Part shown: piece after piece, positions 46,978-57,123 of the stretch
Position numbering within the stretch: position 1 is the first letter of the stretch
Layout: each line of letters opens with the position of its first letter
NCBI GenBank assembly: GCA_032622095.1
Contig: CP136062.1
Span: forward strand, 203,575,959-203,639,958
Length of the DNA: 64,000 nucleotides
Origin: Siphonodentalium dalli
Taxonomy: Eukaryota; Mollusca; Scaphopoda; Gadilida; Siphonodentaliidae
Direction: 5' to 3'
Notes under the pieces: model-generated
Seen by the model: only the letters and a program-made list of their open reading frames with translations
Told to the model about the DNA's origin: nothing
The model's database searches: none
Translations under genes and position numbers: made by a program

Positions 46978-47706
46978 CAAGGCTCTGATCACTTTCTCAG
47001 CTTTCATTATACTCGCATAGAATGAGTTATTCAATTTTAAGCCAATTCAAGTCAAAGTTATTCAAAATTATAAGACATTTGTCCAGCTTTGAATAAATGT
47101 CGCATAAATGCAAAATGCGAAAAACAATGTTTACGTGCTCGAAATTCATTTCTGGAATCCACTGGTGCCACCATTTTTTTGCAAACTTTAAAACCTAGAT
47201 GGACATTAAAAGTCTATTCCAACTCGTGACATTGACTCATTAGTGGCCGTCCATTGCTACTCACAATGTTATGAAATGACGAGATTTAAAAAGCTGACTG
47301 AACGTGTTCACTGGTGACCGGTCTGATACTGGGCAAGGAATCTACTTTATAACTTGCGCGAAAATGGTGGCAAGATATCTCGTCTGGCAATTTCAACTTT
47401 TTTTCCCCAAAGATATTGGCAAGCTATTAGAATAGTGAGCTATCTCAACATCTCATCTCGGACACTGCAAAACCGATATAGAACAGATTTGTTTCTTAGG
47501 AGATAACTCATGAGTTTATAAAAATTTACACATAGCCCATTCACTATCTTTTTTGGTTGAGTTATTTGTATAGGTCTAGAAGACAGACAATTAGTAATCA
47601 CTTTAATGTGAGACATCTTGCTGCCATTATCGAGCAAATTATGATGCAGGTTCCCGGCCCTGAGAAAAGATGGCTACGAATGTGATCAAAGCCTTGTGAC
47701 AATGAC
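46978..47706. mobile_element. Inverted-repeat element in RPL14 intron
   Basis: Ends GTCATTGTCACAAGGCTCTG... and ...AAAGCCTTGTGACAATGAC (about 25-bp inverted repeats). The right part (47500-47665) resembles 7280-7445 in an LDHD intron. Target duplication not resolved. Confidence 0.7.
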
Positions 47707-48559
47707 CTCATGACCGATATTTTTGTATAATAACAAGTTAATTCAGTATTATGCTGTAAAATATTGGATGAAAATGATATTCATTAGGCAACGCACTTAT
47801 TCTGCATCACTGGCTTTTGAAATTTGCCAAAATATTAAGAATACGAAATATTATGAAAAACAACATGTTCACCGAAGTATGTCCAAATTGAAAGTGACAA
47901 TGTGTTTATTAGTGTGAGGAACAGTTCGTAGTTATACCCATTTCATGTATCAATTTATTATAAGATGAATTTATCTCACGCTGAAGAGATGAAATGCTAT
48001 TGTTGACTCAAAAGAAGATAAAATTCCATGGTATGGATGGAGCTAGACCTCTCCTGAAAGACTGAGTAATCCTAAGTTTTAGAATTACAGTTCAATTTTC
48101 TAATTATACCCCCCATCCCAAAAGATGGGGGGGGGGGTGGGATATACTGTATTACATGCGTTTGTCTGTCCGTGCATCCATCCGCTCATATATCTCAAGT
48201 TCTCAACCATGGGTGATTGGATCTCAATGAAATTTGGTATGCAGGTTTGGCACAGGAGGGCTTTCAAAATTGGTTCATTGATGTTGTTGACATTTTCAGT
48301 TCAAGAGTTATCACTCTTTGTTTGTCTAAAATGTTGGATTTCCAACATTTTATTTCACAATTTGGTTTCCAACCTGCCCATATTTAAATTTTCACCATTT
48401 CGCATTTTGCTATGAATGCTTGTATTCCTATAAATAATAAGCCAGTTAATATGATTTTCTGATCTCTTGTCTCCCCCCTTTTGTTTATAAACTGTATTTA
48501 AATGCAACATATGCATAAAAATATATCTGTAAATAACTGCGATCTGAAAGTACACCAAT
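47707..48559. repeat. RPL14 intron with a dispersed repeat after a G-run
   Basis: From about 48118 a G-run leads into 'tctgtccgtgcatccatccg', 'gggtgattggatctcaatga' and 'aatttggtatgcaggtttgg', a phrase set common in molluscan intergenic repeats (my recollection). No gene seen. Confidence 0.5.
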
Positions 48560-48644
48560 GGAGCTACAATATGATGAACCCTGATTTGATAGGAATTGCC
48601 GTCAGAATTTCTTTGATGACAATTACATATTCTGATGTAGCTCC
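48560..48644 (+). ncRNA. Box C/D snoRNA, singleton copy in RPL14 intron
   Basis: C box ATGATGA at 48571-48577, D' CAGA at 48603-48606, C' TTGATGA at 48613-48619, D box CTGA at 48632-48635. The terminal stem GGAGCTACA (48560-48568) pairs perfectly with TGTAGCTCC (48636-48644). The core from TTGATAGG to the C' box is identical to all six array copies (B-G), but the stem sequence is unrelated to theirs, so pairing is maintained without sequence identity. Same strand as RPL14, as expected for an intron-processed snoRNA. The D' guide GATAGGAATTGCCGT predicts a target near ACGGCAATTCC; I could not match it to an rRNA or snRNA from memory. Confidence 0.88.
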
Positions 48645-48969
48645 TTTGAGATCAGATATCACAGTATGTGCTGTTGTTAAAGGTGAACCTTAAGGCCACA
48701 CGAAGTCAATTTCACGTTTCTCAGATTCGCTTGTGTGTTTAATAACAAAACTGTGCACATCCAAACTTTTTATTCGCGTTCTATAATTTGTCTGTACAAA
48801 ATAATTATACTCAATTTATATGCACTTGGGGATGATTTATTTTTTGACAGTATTACAAAATAGCAGATAGAAAAATGGCCTGGCTCAGGCCATTTTCCGC
48901 ACGGGTATACCAGGTTTGGGGATATTGTTAAAAAATACGGAATCTAATCTTGAATACCCAGACCATTAA

Positions 48970-49174
48970 CCCTTCCGCGACTGGAGCTTCCCCATAGGGA
49001 GCCTCGAATATGAAGGAGAATACATTGACCTAACAATATTTAACCTTCACCTTGTGAGCCAGTGCATTCTCTTATATATATGCGAGGCCCCCTATATGAG
49101 ACTTGCATATATAAGAAAATATACTGGTGCATGATCTGTAATGCTTCACCAGTGCAGCTCCCGTCATGAAAGTG
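48970..49174. mobile_element. TTAA-flanked hairpin MITE (CATGACTGGAGC type), deleted form
   Basis: Left end CCCTTCCGCGACTGGAGC, right end GCAGCTCCCGTCATGAAAGTG, with TTAA at 48966-48969 and 49175-49178. One hairpin (about 49062-49130) remains and the first is partly deleted. Confidence 0.8.
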
Positions 49175-49178
49175 TTAA

Positions 49179-50210
49179 TCAATGACGTTTCATGTGTGCG
49201 CTTCATGCACATTTTGATCTTTTTAAACATTTAGATTTTTTTTTAAATGGCTGCCAGCAGCCTGGCACCCTGCAGCCCACATCTATTGGAGAACTAGCTG
49301 GGGTACCTGGCATTGATCATTTAAAATAATTATTAGTCACCTGGGGAAACTGCACCTATTGCATGACTCTCCGGATAAAGTTTCATCTATCTTTTAAGTT
49401 GATAATAAATGCTCTTTGTTCCTAATTATTGGTGCCTCTATAAGTCAACAGCACCTACCCCATGACATTCCCCTCGTCATTTTACTGTTGTGCACCAATT
49501 TTTCCACATCTAATTACCCGTATGTACAAATTTTCAGCTCCTATGATCCAACCGATTTGTCGCCTCTAGCCAATATATATATATAATTGTTGGTGTCCTT
49601 TTAAGACATCTGAGGTGAACAGGACCTATCTAATAACGTTTCCCGGGTCAAATTTAATACGCCTATATACAAATTTTCAGCTCCAATGGTCCAGCCGTTT
49701 TGTCGCCTATAAGCTGACTAATGAACAGACAAACAAAATTGAGTTTTATTGGTATGCATGTAGATGTTTTGAAAATTTACAGGCATGTTTGAGATGGCTT
49801 CTAGAGCTATCAAATTTGAACAATTTCCAATGAAAATCATGGCCGCCGCAGCCATCTTGAATTTTACTCTTCGCATGACTAAATTCTTTGGCACACCCTA
49901 CATACGACATCCCTCATACAATCATCACCAGACTTCATATGGATCTTTGTGGTGACCACTAGATTGGAGACATAAAATGTATTTGTTGGGGAAAATATTG
50001 GCCATGGTCAACTGAGATTATACCCGGACCAATGTGGAAGTGGAATGCTTCGTTAGCATGTGGTCCAGAACTAAACAAAAATAACGCAATCACGTGCATG
50101 CATTTCAAATATTTTTGGCCTGAGAAACAAGAAATTGACTTTGCAGGGTCTTCATCTCAGACTGTTTGGAAATTGGCTAGGTTTGACCCCAAATATTAAT
50201 CCCCTGCCAC
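49179..50210. other. RPL14 intron, nothing bounded
   Basis: Contains a repeated phrase pair (caaattttcagctccaatgg at about 49669 and a relative at about 49527), probably a dispersed repeat. No gene seen. Confidence 0.45.
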
Positions 50211-50218
50211 AAATGAAC

Positions 50219-51673
50219 CAGGCCCCATGCTAGGAGGCGACTCAGGCGAAATTCTCGCCCTTGGGCTGGCGAAGTCGCTCTCGGATGTCTGCAAGGCGAA
50301 AACGAAGTCGCCTTCCAAATTTGACAAAACTAGCTTAGGATTTACGGTAATTTTACCGGTGAAAATCTGACTCGTTTTGCAACAAAAAAAAAATATCTAG
50401 ATAGACACAACTGTTCCAACGAGGCATTTTATTTATCAATTATACATGGTGTACCCTATCCACATATTCTAATCAGGTTGTGTGCTTTTGGAAATGGCAA
50501 ATTGCTCTGACCAACGAAGTTTATGATGAGCTACTGGTTCGTTTTAAGGAGACTGGAATTTAGACCTTACTTTGTTCCGTCGGGTCATTTTGTAACCGCA
50601 AATTGTATAGCCATACATGGGCACCACCGCTCATGCAGTAGCCAATGTGAACAAATAATACTGTCTTTGAATTTAAACTGAAACATATCTATGAATTTTC
50701 AATTTTACAAAAGTAGTTTGTGTCGGACTCAGTTTCCCAATCCAACTTTTTTACTTTTTGGAATTTCATATTTATTTATGTTTACAAACAAGAACACATG
50801 CTTGCTTATTATTAAACACAGATGTTTGAATGTGCATTGGAAGTACTTTTAATGTTCTTAGTTAAATCAAACATCTACATAATAAACTATTACTATCCAA
50901 ACTCATTTAAAAGGATTAATATGTGTCAAAACTATGTGTTTGCAAATTACAAAAATATTGTTGTCAATCTATCGCTCAGGCCACGTGCGCAATATACGTC
51001 TGTAAACGGTTGCAAATTAATTGCATGTAGGCCTACTTTGTTACAATGCAGGTATTTAAATAACCTGCTGGTGTATATTATAAGCTCACCTGGTCTCTGT
51101 TAAGAACACATTACTATTAATCACTACCTTTTGTGACACAGCTATCAAACTCGTCAAGTTTATTGCTTTAATCGGATTATCATCAGACATATATATATCA
51201 CTGATCATACGGTCCTGATGATGCTACTCAACAATAAACTCGTTCGAAACAAAATTAAAAGCTTTTACACGTCCTTAATTAGTCCTTATTGTTTATTTTA
51301 ACGGACACCCACATTACAGCAGTGGCCAAAAGCCATTTCCAAAAATTTAAATTTATAATAACAATTCAGATATTAAAAGTTATGAAGTCAACAATTAATT
51401 TCTTCAGATAAAGTCAACATTGACAACAGTTTAAAAAAAATTAAAGTTATAAATTTAGTTAAAATTTCAGATTATCGATCTATACAGGTGCTATACTTGT
51501 CTTGCATCTTGCAAAATATGTTTTATCTTGTTTTATCTCATTTATTGATGTCATAAATAAAGCAAATTTTGAAAATTTCTCCCTGAAGTCTCCCTAAATT
51601 TCCTGAAGTCTCCCTAAATTTCCTGGAGGGAGACTTCAAGTCTCCCTGTTCTGAACCCCTAGCCTGAGGCCTG
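50219..51673. mobile_element. hAT-type non-autonomous element
   Basis: Ends CAGGCCCCATGCTAGG...CCTAGCCTGAGGCCTG. Exact 8-bp duplication AAATGAAC at 50211-50218 and 51674-51681. Near the left end 'ggcgaa/gcgac' repeats occur; near the right end 'gaagtctccct' repeats. 1455 bp, in the RPL14 intron, ending 171 bp upstream of the next exon. Confidence 0.9.
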
Positions 51674-51844
51674 AAATGAACCCTAAATTAAGTCTGCCGC
51701 TTATCAAATCGTGGAATGGATCAACACACACAAGGTATCGATCTTCTTTTCCATTTCCAAAACTGCCTTGCTTAAGATCACTATTGAAGAATGTCCTAAT
51801 CTTCCATTGCTTCAGGGCTAACATCTGGTACTGTTTCTTTACAG

Positions 51845-51898
51845 AGGGCAAATATGACCGACTTCGACAGATTCAAGCTGATGAAAGCCAAACAAGCT
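51845..51898 (+). CDS. RPL14: RPL14 exon (RANMTDFDRFKLMKAKQA)
   Basis: 54 nt, 18 codons RANMTDFDRFKLMKAKQA, with acceptor tgtttctttacag and donor CAAGCT|gtaagt, both phase 0. M-T-D-F-D-R-F-K-x-M-K-A-K is the most recognisable C-terminal signature of eL14. The remaining basic C-terminal tail exon was not found up to 64000, so the downstream snoRNA array most likely sits in the final intron. A 735-bp element is inserted 16 bp after this exon. Confidence 0.95.
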
Positions 51899-51914
51899 GT
51901 AAGTTTCATACGCG

Positions 51915-52649
51915 CAGACTTTCATTTTTAGAAAATGAAGGCTCGCATAGTCTCGCTCGCTGGTTTGGGCCCAGGCGCGCAGTTTCTATCAAGATAAAAT
52001 AAACAGCGGAAATCCGAAATACATTCATAAATGCCGCGTAAATTGAATTAGTTAACTCACGATCGATGTCCAGTGAATCTCTTTGATGGTTTAACACTGC
52101 TTAATCCACTATCCATAAGCACAAGTAAATGTTACACACTATGTTTTATATTGTACATGCTCTTATACTAATTGTAATTCATAATTATTAATAAAGAATC
52201 AATTTAATACTCCGATTCCATGCTGACAGAATAATATCAACTTCTCCCGGCCACGTGGTCTCGCTTTGATTTTCCAGGAATTTATGTGACGTCATAAGCC
52301 ATACATAGAAATCATTCAAATGTATTTTTAGCTTTGAATCATTCAGACATATTGTGCATTCGACACCGTGTGACCTCAAATAATTTACTGGTGTCGGTGA
52401 TCAAACATCGGGCGGGTTGATCGACACCGCACTGTGAATGGAAAGTTGTGGAATTGGTAACTAGGTCGCGGCACCTTTGATCTCGCGACACATCACACAG
52501 GCATTCTCGCAACGCGGTAATAAAACGTAAAATGGGACACATTATTAACCAATCTCGCTCGCTGTATTTGGCCTAGGTGCGTAATCGATTCAATTTCAGG
52601 CGCGCGATGGTGCGCAAGAGCGATCGCACGCCTCAAAAATGAAAGTCTG
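51915..52649. mobile_element. DNA element with 6-bp target duplication, next to an RPL14 splice donor
   Basis: Ends CAGACTTTCATTTTT...AAAAATGAAAGTCTG. The 6-bp duplication TACGCG is at 51909-51914 and 52650-52655. It shares the subterminal 'gcgatcgcacgcctca' with 7752-8511. It starts 16 bp downstream of the RPL14 exon, leaving the GTAAGT donor intact. Confidence 0.85.
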
Positions 52650-53517
52650 TACGCGACATATCTAAACATTTATTGCTATATATCACCTTGCGAAGTAGTG
52701 TGACCATGTCATGATTTGAACTAAATTAGCTAGATTTAGATCTGAGAACGTCTGTTGCTGTAGCAATATTTTAGAAGTTCAATTCTAGGAGTGGCTTGTT
52801 AAGTTAAATATGACACGTGACTTCACTGATAATAGAATGATTTGTGAGTCAGACAGAATCTGCTGACATGAACTAAAGTTTGCTTTGTCTTACCATCTGT
52901 TCATAGTTTAATCCTGTCATCAAGGTCATTTCCATTCATGCCATAGTATAGGTAGCTAATTTAGCCTGATTATATACATTGAATATCGCACTTACTATAT
53001 TTTGGAAGTATAAAATATATACATGTACCATGAACAATGAATTTTTACTCGGTGATATCATCTGGCGGTCATGTGGATCTGCTTACGCTCTAGCTAATAG
53101 TGACAGAAATTTAAAGCTTAGATCTATACCTTACTACTATCGTAGCTGTTCGATTCATCTACCAGTGAACTTTATTTACTCCTTTGTTTGCTCATCCTCA
53201 TTTAGGGTTTTAAAGTGGACCTTGGGGTATTTAGTAAAATGATGCCTCTGAATAAAATTAAATTTTGTGGATTAAACTGGCTCAATTGGGTTTAATAGAA
53301 ATACACAGGAAAATACCAATATGTAGATTCATATACTTTGAAAATATTTACTAAAAAATGGTGCTTAGATTCTATTGTCTTTTTTCCACTGCAAAGAAAG
53401 TCCGTTTAAAAGTAATTTTTTTATCAACCCCTTTTGATCCTTAGAAAGTGACAAAAGCATAAATTGTTCATAAATAAAAAAAATGCTTATATTCTAAATT
53501 AGGAGCGTTAAAAGATT

Positions 53518-53606
53518 CTAACTGCATGATGATGAACCAAACCATTGATAGGAATTGCCGTCAGAATTTCTTTGATGACAATTAATTTTTCTGAATATGC
53601 GGTTAG
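53518..53606 (+). ncRNA. Box C/D snoRNA, array copy B
   Basis: Stem CTAACTGCAT (53518-53527) with ATGCGGTTAG (53597-53606), ten pairs with one G-U. C box 53529-53535, D' CAGA 53562-53565, C' TGATGA 53573-53578, D CTGA 53591-53594. Guide identical to the singleton; the stretch between C' and D (attaattttt) differs from other copies. Confidence 0.88.
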
Positions 53607-54136
53607 ATCTCCCCAATTTGCTACATATTTCTCAAAAGATCTCCTGCATTTTCTCGAAAACAAACACATGCCTGGCATTTATTGAATGATACCTTTGACA
53701 TTCTGTGAATTACAATTGGCATTTCCTATATATAATGAGTTTCGACTCGCTATCTAGCTAATTGTAAGAGAAATTTATATCTAAACCTGGCTACCATCTT
53801 AGCTGTTTAAACCATCTAGTGAACTTGGCATGGCTCATTGGAACCTCAACCTCTAATTTGTGGATACTTAAATTGGGTTTAATATAAATATACATGAAAT
53901 ACCAATATGTAGACTTCATATACTCTGAAAATATTTACAAATTACCAGCCATAGAAAAAGTTGTGTTTAGATTCTATTGTATTTCCATGGTAAATAAAGT
54001 CTGTTTAAAAGTATTTCATGTTTTAATTAACCCTTTTTGATCCTCTAAACCAGACCAGAAGGTGACAAAGGCTAGTACTACGTTATTGTTCATAAATAAA
54101 ATATTAAAAACATTCTGAATGAGGAGCCTCAAGATT

Positions 54137-54225
54137 CTAACTGCATGATGATGAACCAAACCATTGATAGGAATTGCCGTCAGAATTTCTTTGATGATAA
54201 TTTGTTGTTCTGAATATGCCGTTAG
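54137..54225 (+). ncRNA. Box C/D snoRNA, array copy C
   Basis: Stem CTAACTGCAT with ATGCCGTTAG (one mismatch). C box 54148-54154, D box 54210-54213; D', guide and C' as in the others. This unit is nearly identical to the unit of copy G. Confidence 0.85.
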
Positions 54226-54989
54226 GTCTCCCAAAGTTGGTAAATAATTCTCAAAAGGTCTCCTGCATTTTCTCGAAAACCATACACATGTCTGGCATTT
54301 TGTTAAAGTTTTTAATGATATCTTTTGACATTCTGTGGATGACAGTTAGCATTTCCTAATGTTCTATGCTATTGATCCAAAAGCAGAGAATCATTCATAT
54401 TATTTAGTATTACAATGTGACTTTCGCAGACTCTATAATATTTTATTAACATTGAATTAGTTGTCATATATGAACCACTGATGCCACAAAATTATTATAT
54501 GATTAGACTCCCCTTTCCCCACAGATTTATATATACCAAATATCACACTCGCTATATGTTAGAAGTATACAATATATACCATAAATAATGAGATTCGACT
54601 CTGTTTAGCTAATAGTAACAGAAATTTATATCTAAACATGACTTCTTTCTTAGCTGTTTAAATCATCTACTGAACTTGGCATGGCTCATTTTGAACCTCC
54701 AATTTGTGGATACTTAAATTGGGTCTAATATAAATTCACATTATTTGAAAAAATTATATGTAGACCTCGTATACTCTTGAAAATATTTACAAATTAACAG
54801 CCATAGAAAAAGTGGTGTTTTGATCGTATTGTATTCCATGGCAAATAAGGTCAGATTAAAAGATTTCATGTTTTAATCGGCCCCTTATGATCCTCTAAAC
54901 CAGACCAGAAGGTGACAAAAGCATACATTATTTTATTGTTCATAAATAAAAAATTTCTTAAAATATTCTGAATGAGGAGCCTCAAGATT

Positions 54990-55077
54990 CTAACTGCATG
55001 ATGATGAACCAAACCATTGATAGGAATTGCCGTCAGAATTTCTTTGATGACAATTTATTGTTCTGAATATGCGTTAG
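54990..55077 (+). ncRNA. Box C/D snoRNA, array copy D
   Basis: C box 55001-55007, D box 55063-55066. The 3' stem strand ATGCGTTAG has lost one base, leaving a bulge in an otherwise paired stem. Core identical. A hAT element starts 60 bp downstream (55137). Confidence 0.83.
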
Positions 55078-55136
55078 CTCTCCCCAAGTTGGTACATATT
55101 TTTCAAAAGGTCTCCTGCATTTTCTCGAAACCAAAC

Positions 55137-56017
55137 CAGGGACCAGCCTAGACCAGATTTTCAGGGCGAAATGACTTCGCCCTATTATAAAAATAAGGCG
55201 AAGTGGCCGTTCTATAGGGCGAAGTGAGTCTACAAAATTTAAATTGATCAGTACTACGACAGGAGTCGCTATAGAACGAAAATAGGAGAGATGAAATATG
55301 TCAATTAAACTTATGAAACAATGGTTGAAATATGGAGTCTTCATGTTCACTTCATGACCCTAATAACTATTAATAATACCCAAACATAATTGTGAGAGGA
55401 TAGCAGCATTTTATATCGTAATTGTGGGAGAATGACAGGATTTTATTTCATATTTTTCGGGTTGTTAAAAATGCCAACAATATTTATCAAACAGAAACGA
55501 AACGAAATCATGAACACTTTTACTGCGCTCCGATAGTTATCCCGTTTGAAATTTTAATATGCTTCACAAATGAATTTGTTTTAAAATTTCATTAACCAAA
55601 CTCCATAGAGGGAGTGATGAATTGACACATTGTGAGAGGTGTGAGTTGTAATCTTCATTGTAAGGTGTGGTAATCGCGGTAATCTAAAAATAACAACAAC
55701 CAGATTAACACTTGAGGCCCGACGATGTTTTCACAGCTGCCAGTAGTCAGACTCCATTGTCAACGTTGTCAGATTGGAGCATTACAGGTGTTAATTGTTT
55801 TATAACACCATGATACACCCTGATAGTGGAGTATTGTGTGCAATCACAGTTGACAGTTGTAAATTATCATAAATTATTTGGGGCATTTTGCCGAATTTTG
55901 TCAGTCAACTTTGGAATTTTTAGGGCGACTTGAACTTCGCCCGACTGCAAAAATAAGGCGAAGCAGACGGCGCCAGGGCGAAGAAGTCGCCCACGTCGCC
56001 CTCTCGGCTGGTCCCTG
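55137..56017. mobile_element. hAT-type non-autonomous element with GGCGAAGT subterminal repeats
   Basis: Ends CAGGGACCAGCC...GGCTGGTCCCTG. Exact 8-bp duplication AACCAAAC at 55129-55136 and 56018-56025. 'agggcgaagt/cttcgccct' repeats lie near both ends. Excising it restores the array phrase 'tctcgaaaccaaacacatgc' seen at 56813. Confidence 0.96.
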
Positions 56018-56677
56018 AACCAAACACATGCCTGGCATTTTGCTAAAGTTGTGAATGATATCTTTTGACATTCAAGAATGACAATTAGCATTTTCATTAT
56101 GTTCTATTCTATTGATCCAAAAGCAGAGAATAATTCATATTGTTCAGTTTTACAATGTGAGTGTCCCCACAGACTCTACAAGTCTTAATTACCATTGAAT
56201 TTGTTGTCATATATGAACCACCGATGCCACAAAATTAATATGTGATTAGACCCCCTTCCTCTACAGATATATATACAGAAATTAATGAATATCGCATTTG
56301 CTATATGTTAGAAGTATATAATATATACCCTAAATAATGAGTTTCGACTCGCTGTCTAGCTAATAGTAAGAGAAATTTATATCTAAACCTGGCTACTATC
56401 TTAGCTGTTTGAATCATCTAGTGAACTTGGCATGTCATATGAAAATACCAATATGTAGACTTCATATGCTCTGAAAATATTTACAAAATACAACCCATAG
56501 AAAAAGTGGTGTCTGGACTCAATTGTCTATCCATGGCAATTAAATAATATATCACATTTTGATCAACCCCTTTGATCATCTGAACCAGACCAGAAGGTGA
56601 CAAAAGTTAATATTACATTATTGTTCACAAATAAAAAAAAAATACTTCAAATATTCTGAATGAAGAGCCTCAAGATT

Positions 56678-56766
56678 CTAACTGCATGATGATGAACCAC
56701 ACCATTGATAGGAATTGCCGTCAGAATTTCTTTGATGACAATTTATTGTTCTGAATATGCGGTTAG
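56678..56766 (+). ncRNA. Box C/D snoRNA, array copy E
   Basis: C box 56689-56695, D box 56751-56754, stem CTAACTGCAT/ATGCGGTTAG complete. It shares with copy F the only substitution in the C-to-guide spacer (accaCacc), marking E and F as a recent duplicate pair. Confidence 0.88.
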
Positions 56767-57123
56767 ATCTCCCCAAGTTGGTACATATTTTTCAAAAGGT
56801 CTCCTGCATTTTCTCGAAACCAAACACATGCCTGGCATTTTGCTAAAGTTGTGAATGATATCTTTTGACATTCATGAATGACAATTAGCATTTTCATTAT
56901 GTTCTATTCTATTGATCCAAAAGCAGAGAATAATTCATATTGTTCAGTTTTACAATGTGAGTGTCCCCAGACTCTACAAGTTTTTAATTACCATTGAATT
57001 TGTTGTCATATATGAACCACCGATGCCACGAAATTAATATGTGATTAGACCCCCTTCCTCTACAGATATATATATGGAAATTAATGAATATCGCATTTGC
57101 TATATGTTAGAAGTATATAATAT

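Noticed and set aside
48592-48619. Near-antisense match of the snoRNA core (CCGTC...AATTTCTTT) to the conserved 18S segment AAAGGAATTGACGG
   Set aside because: Pairing needs a 2-nt bulge and lies across and downstream of the D' box rather than directly upstream of it, so it does not fit a methylation guide. I recalled the 18S segment from memory and could not test it.
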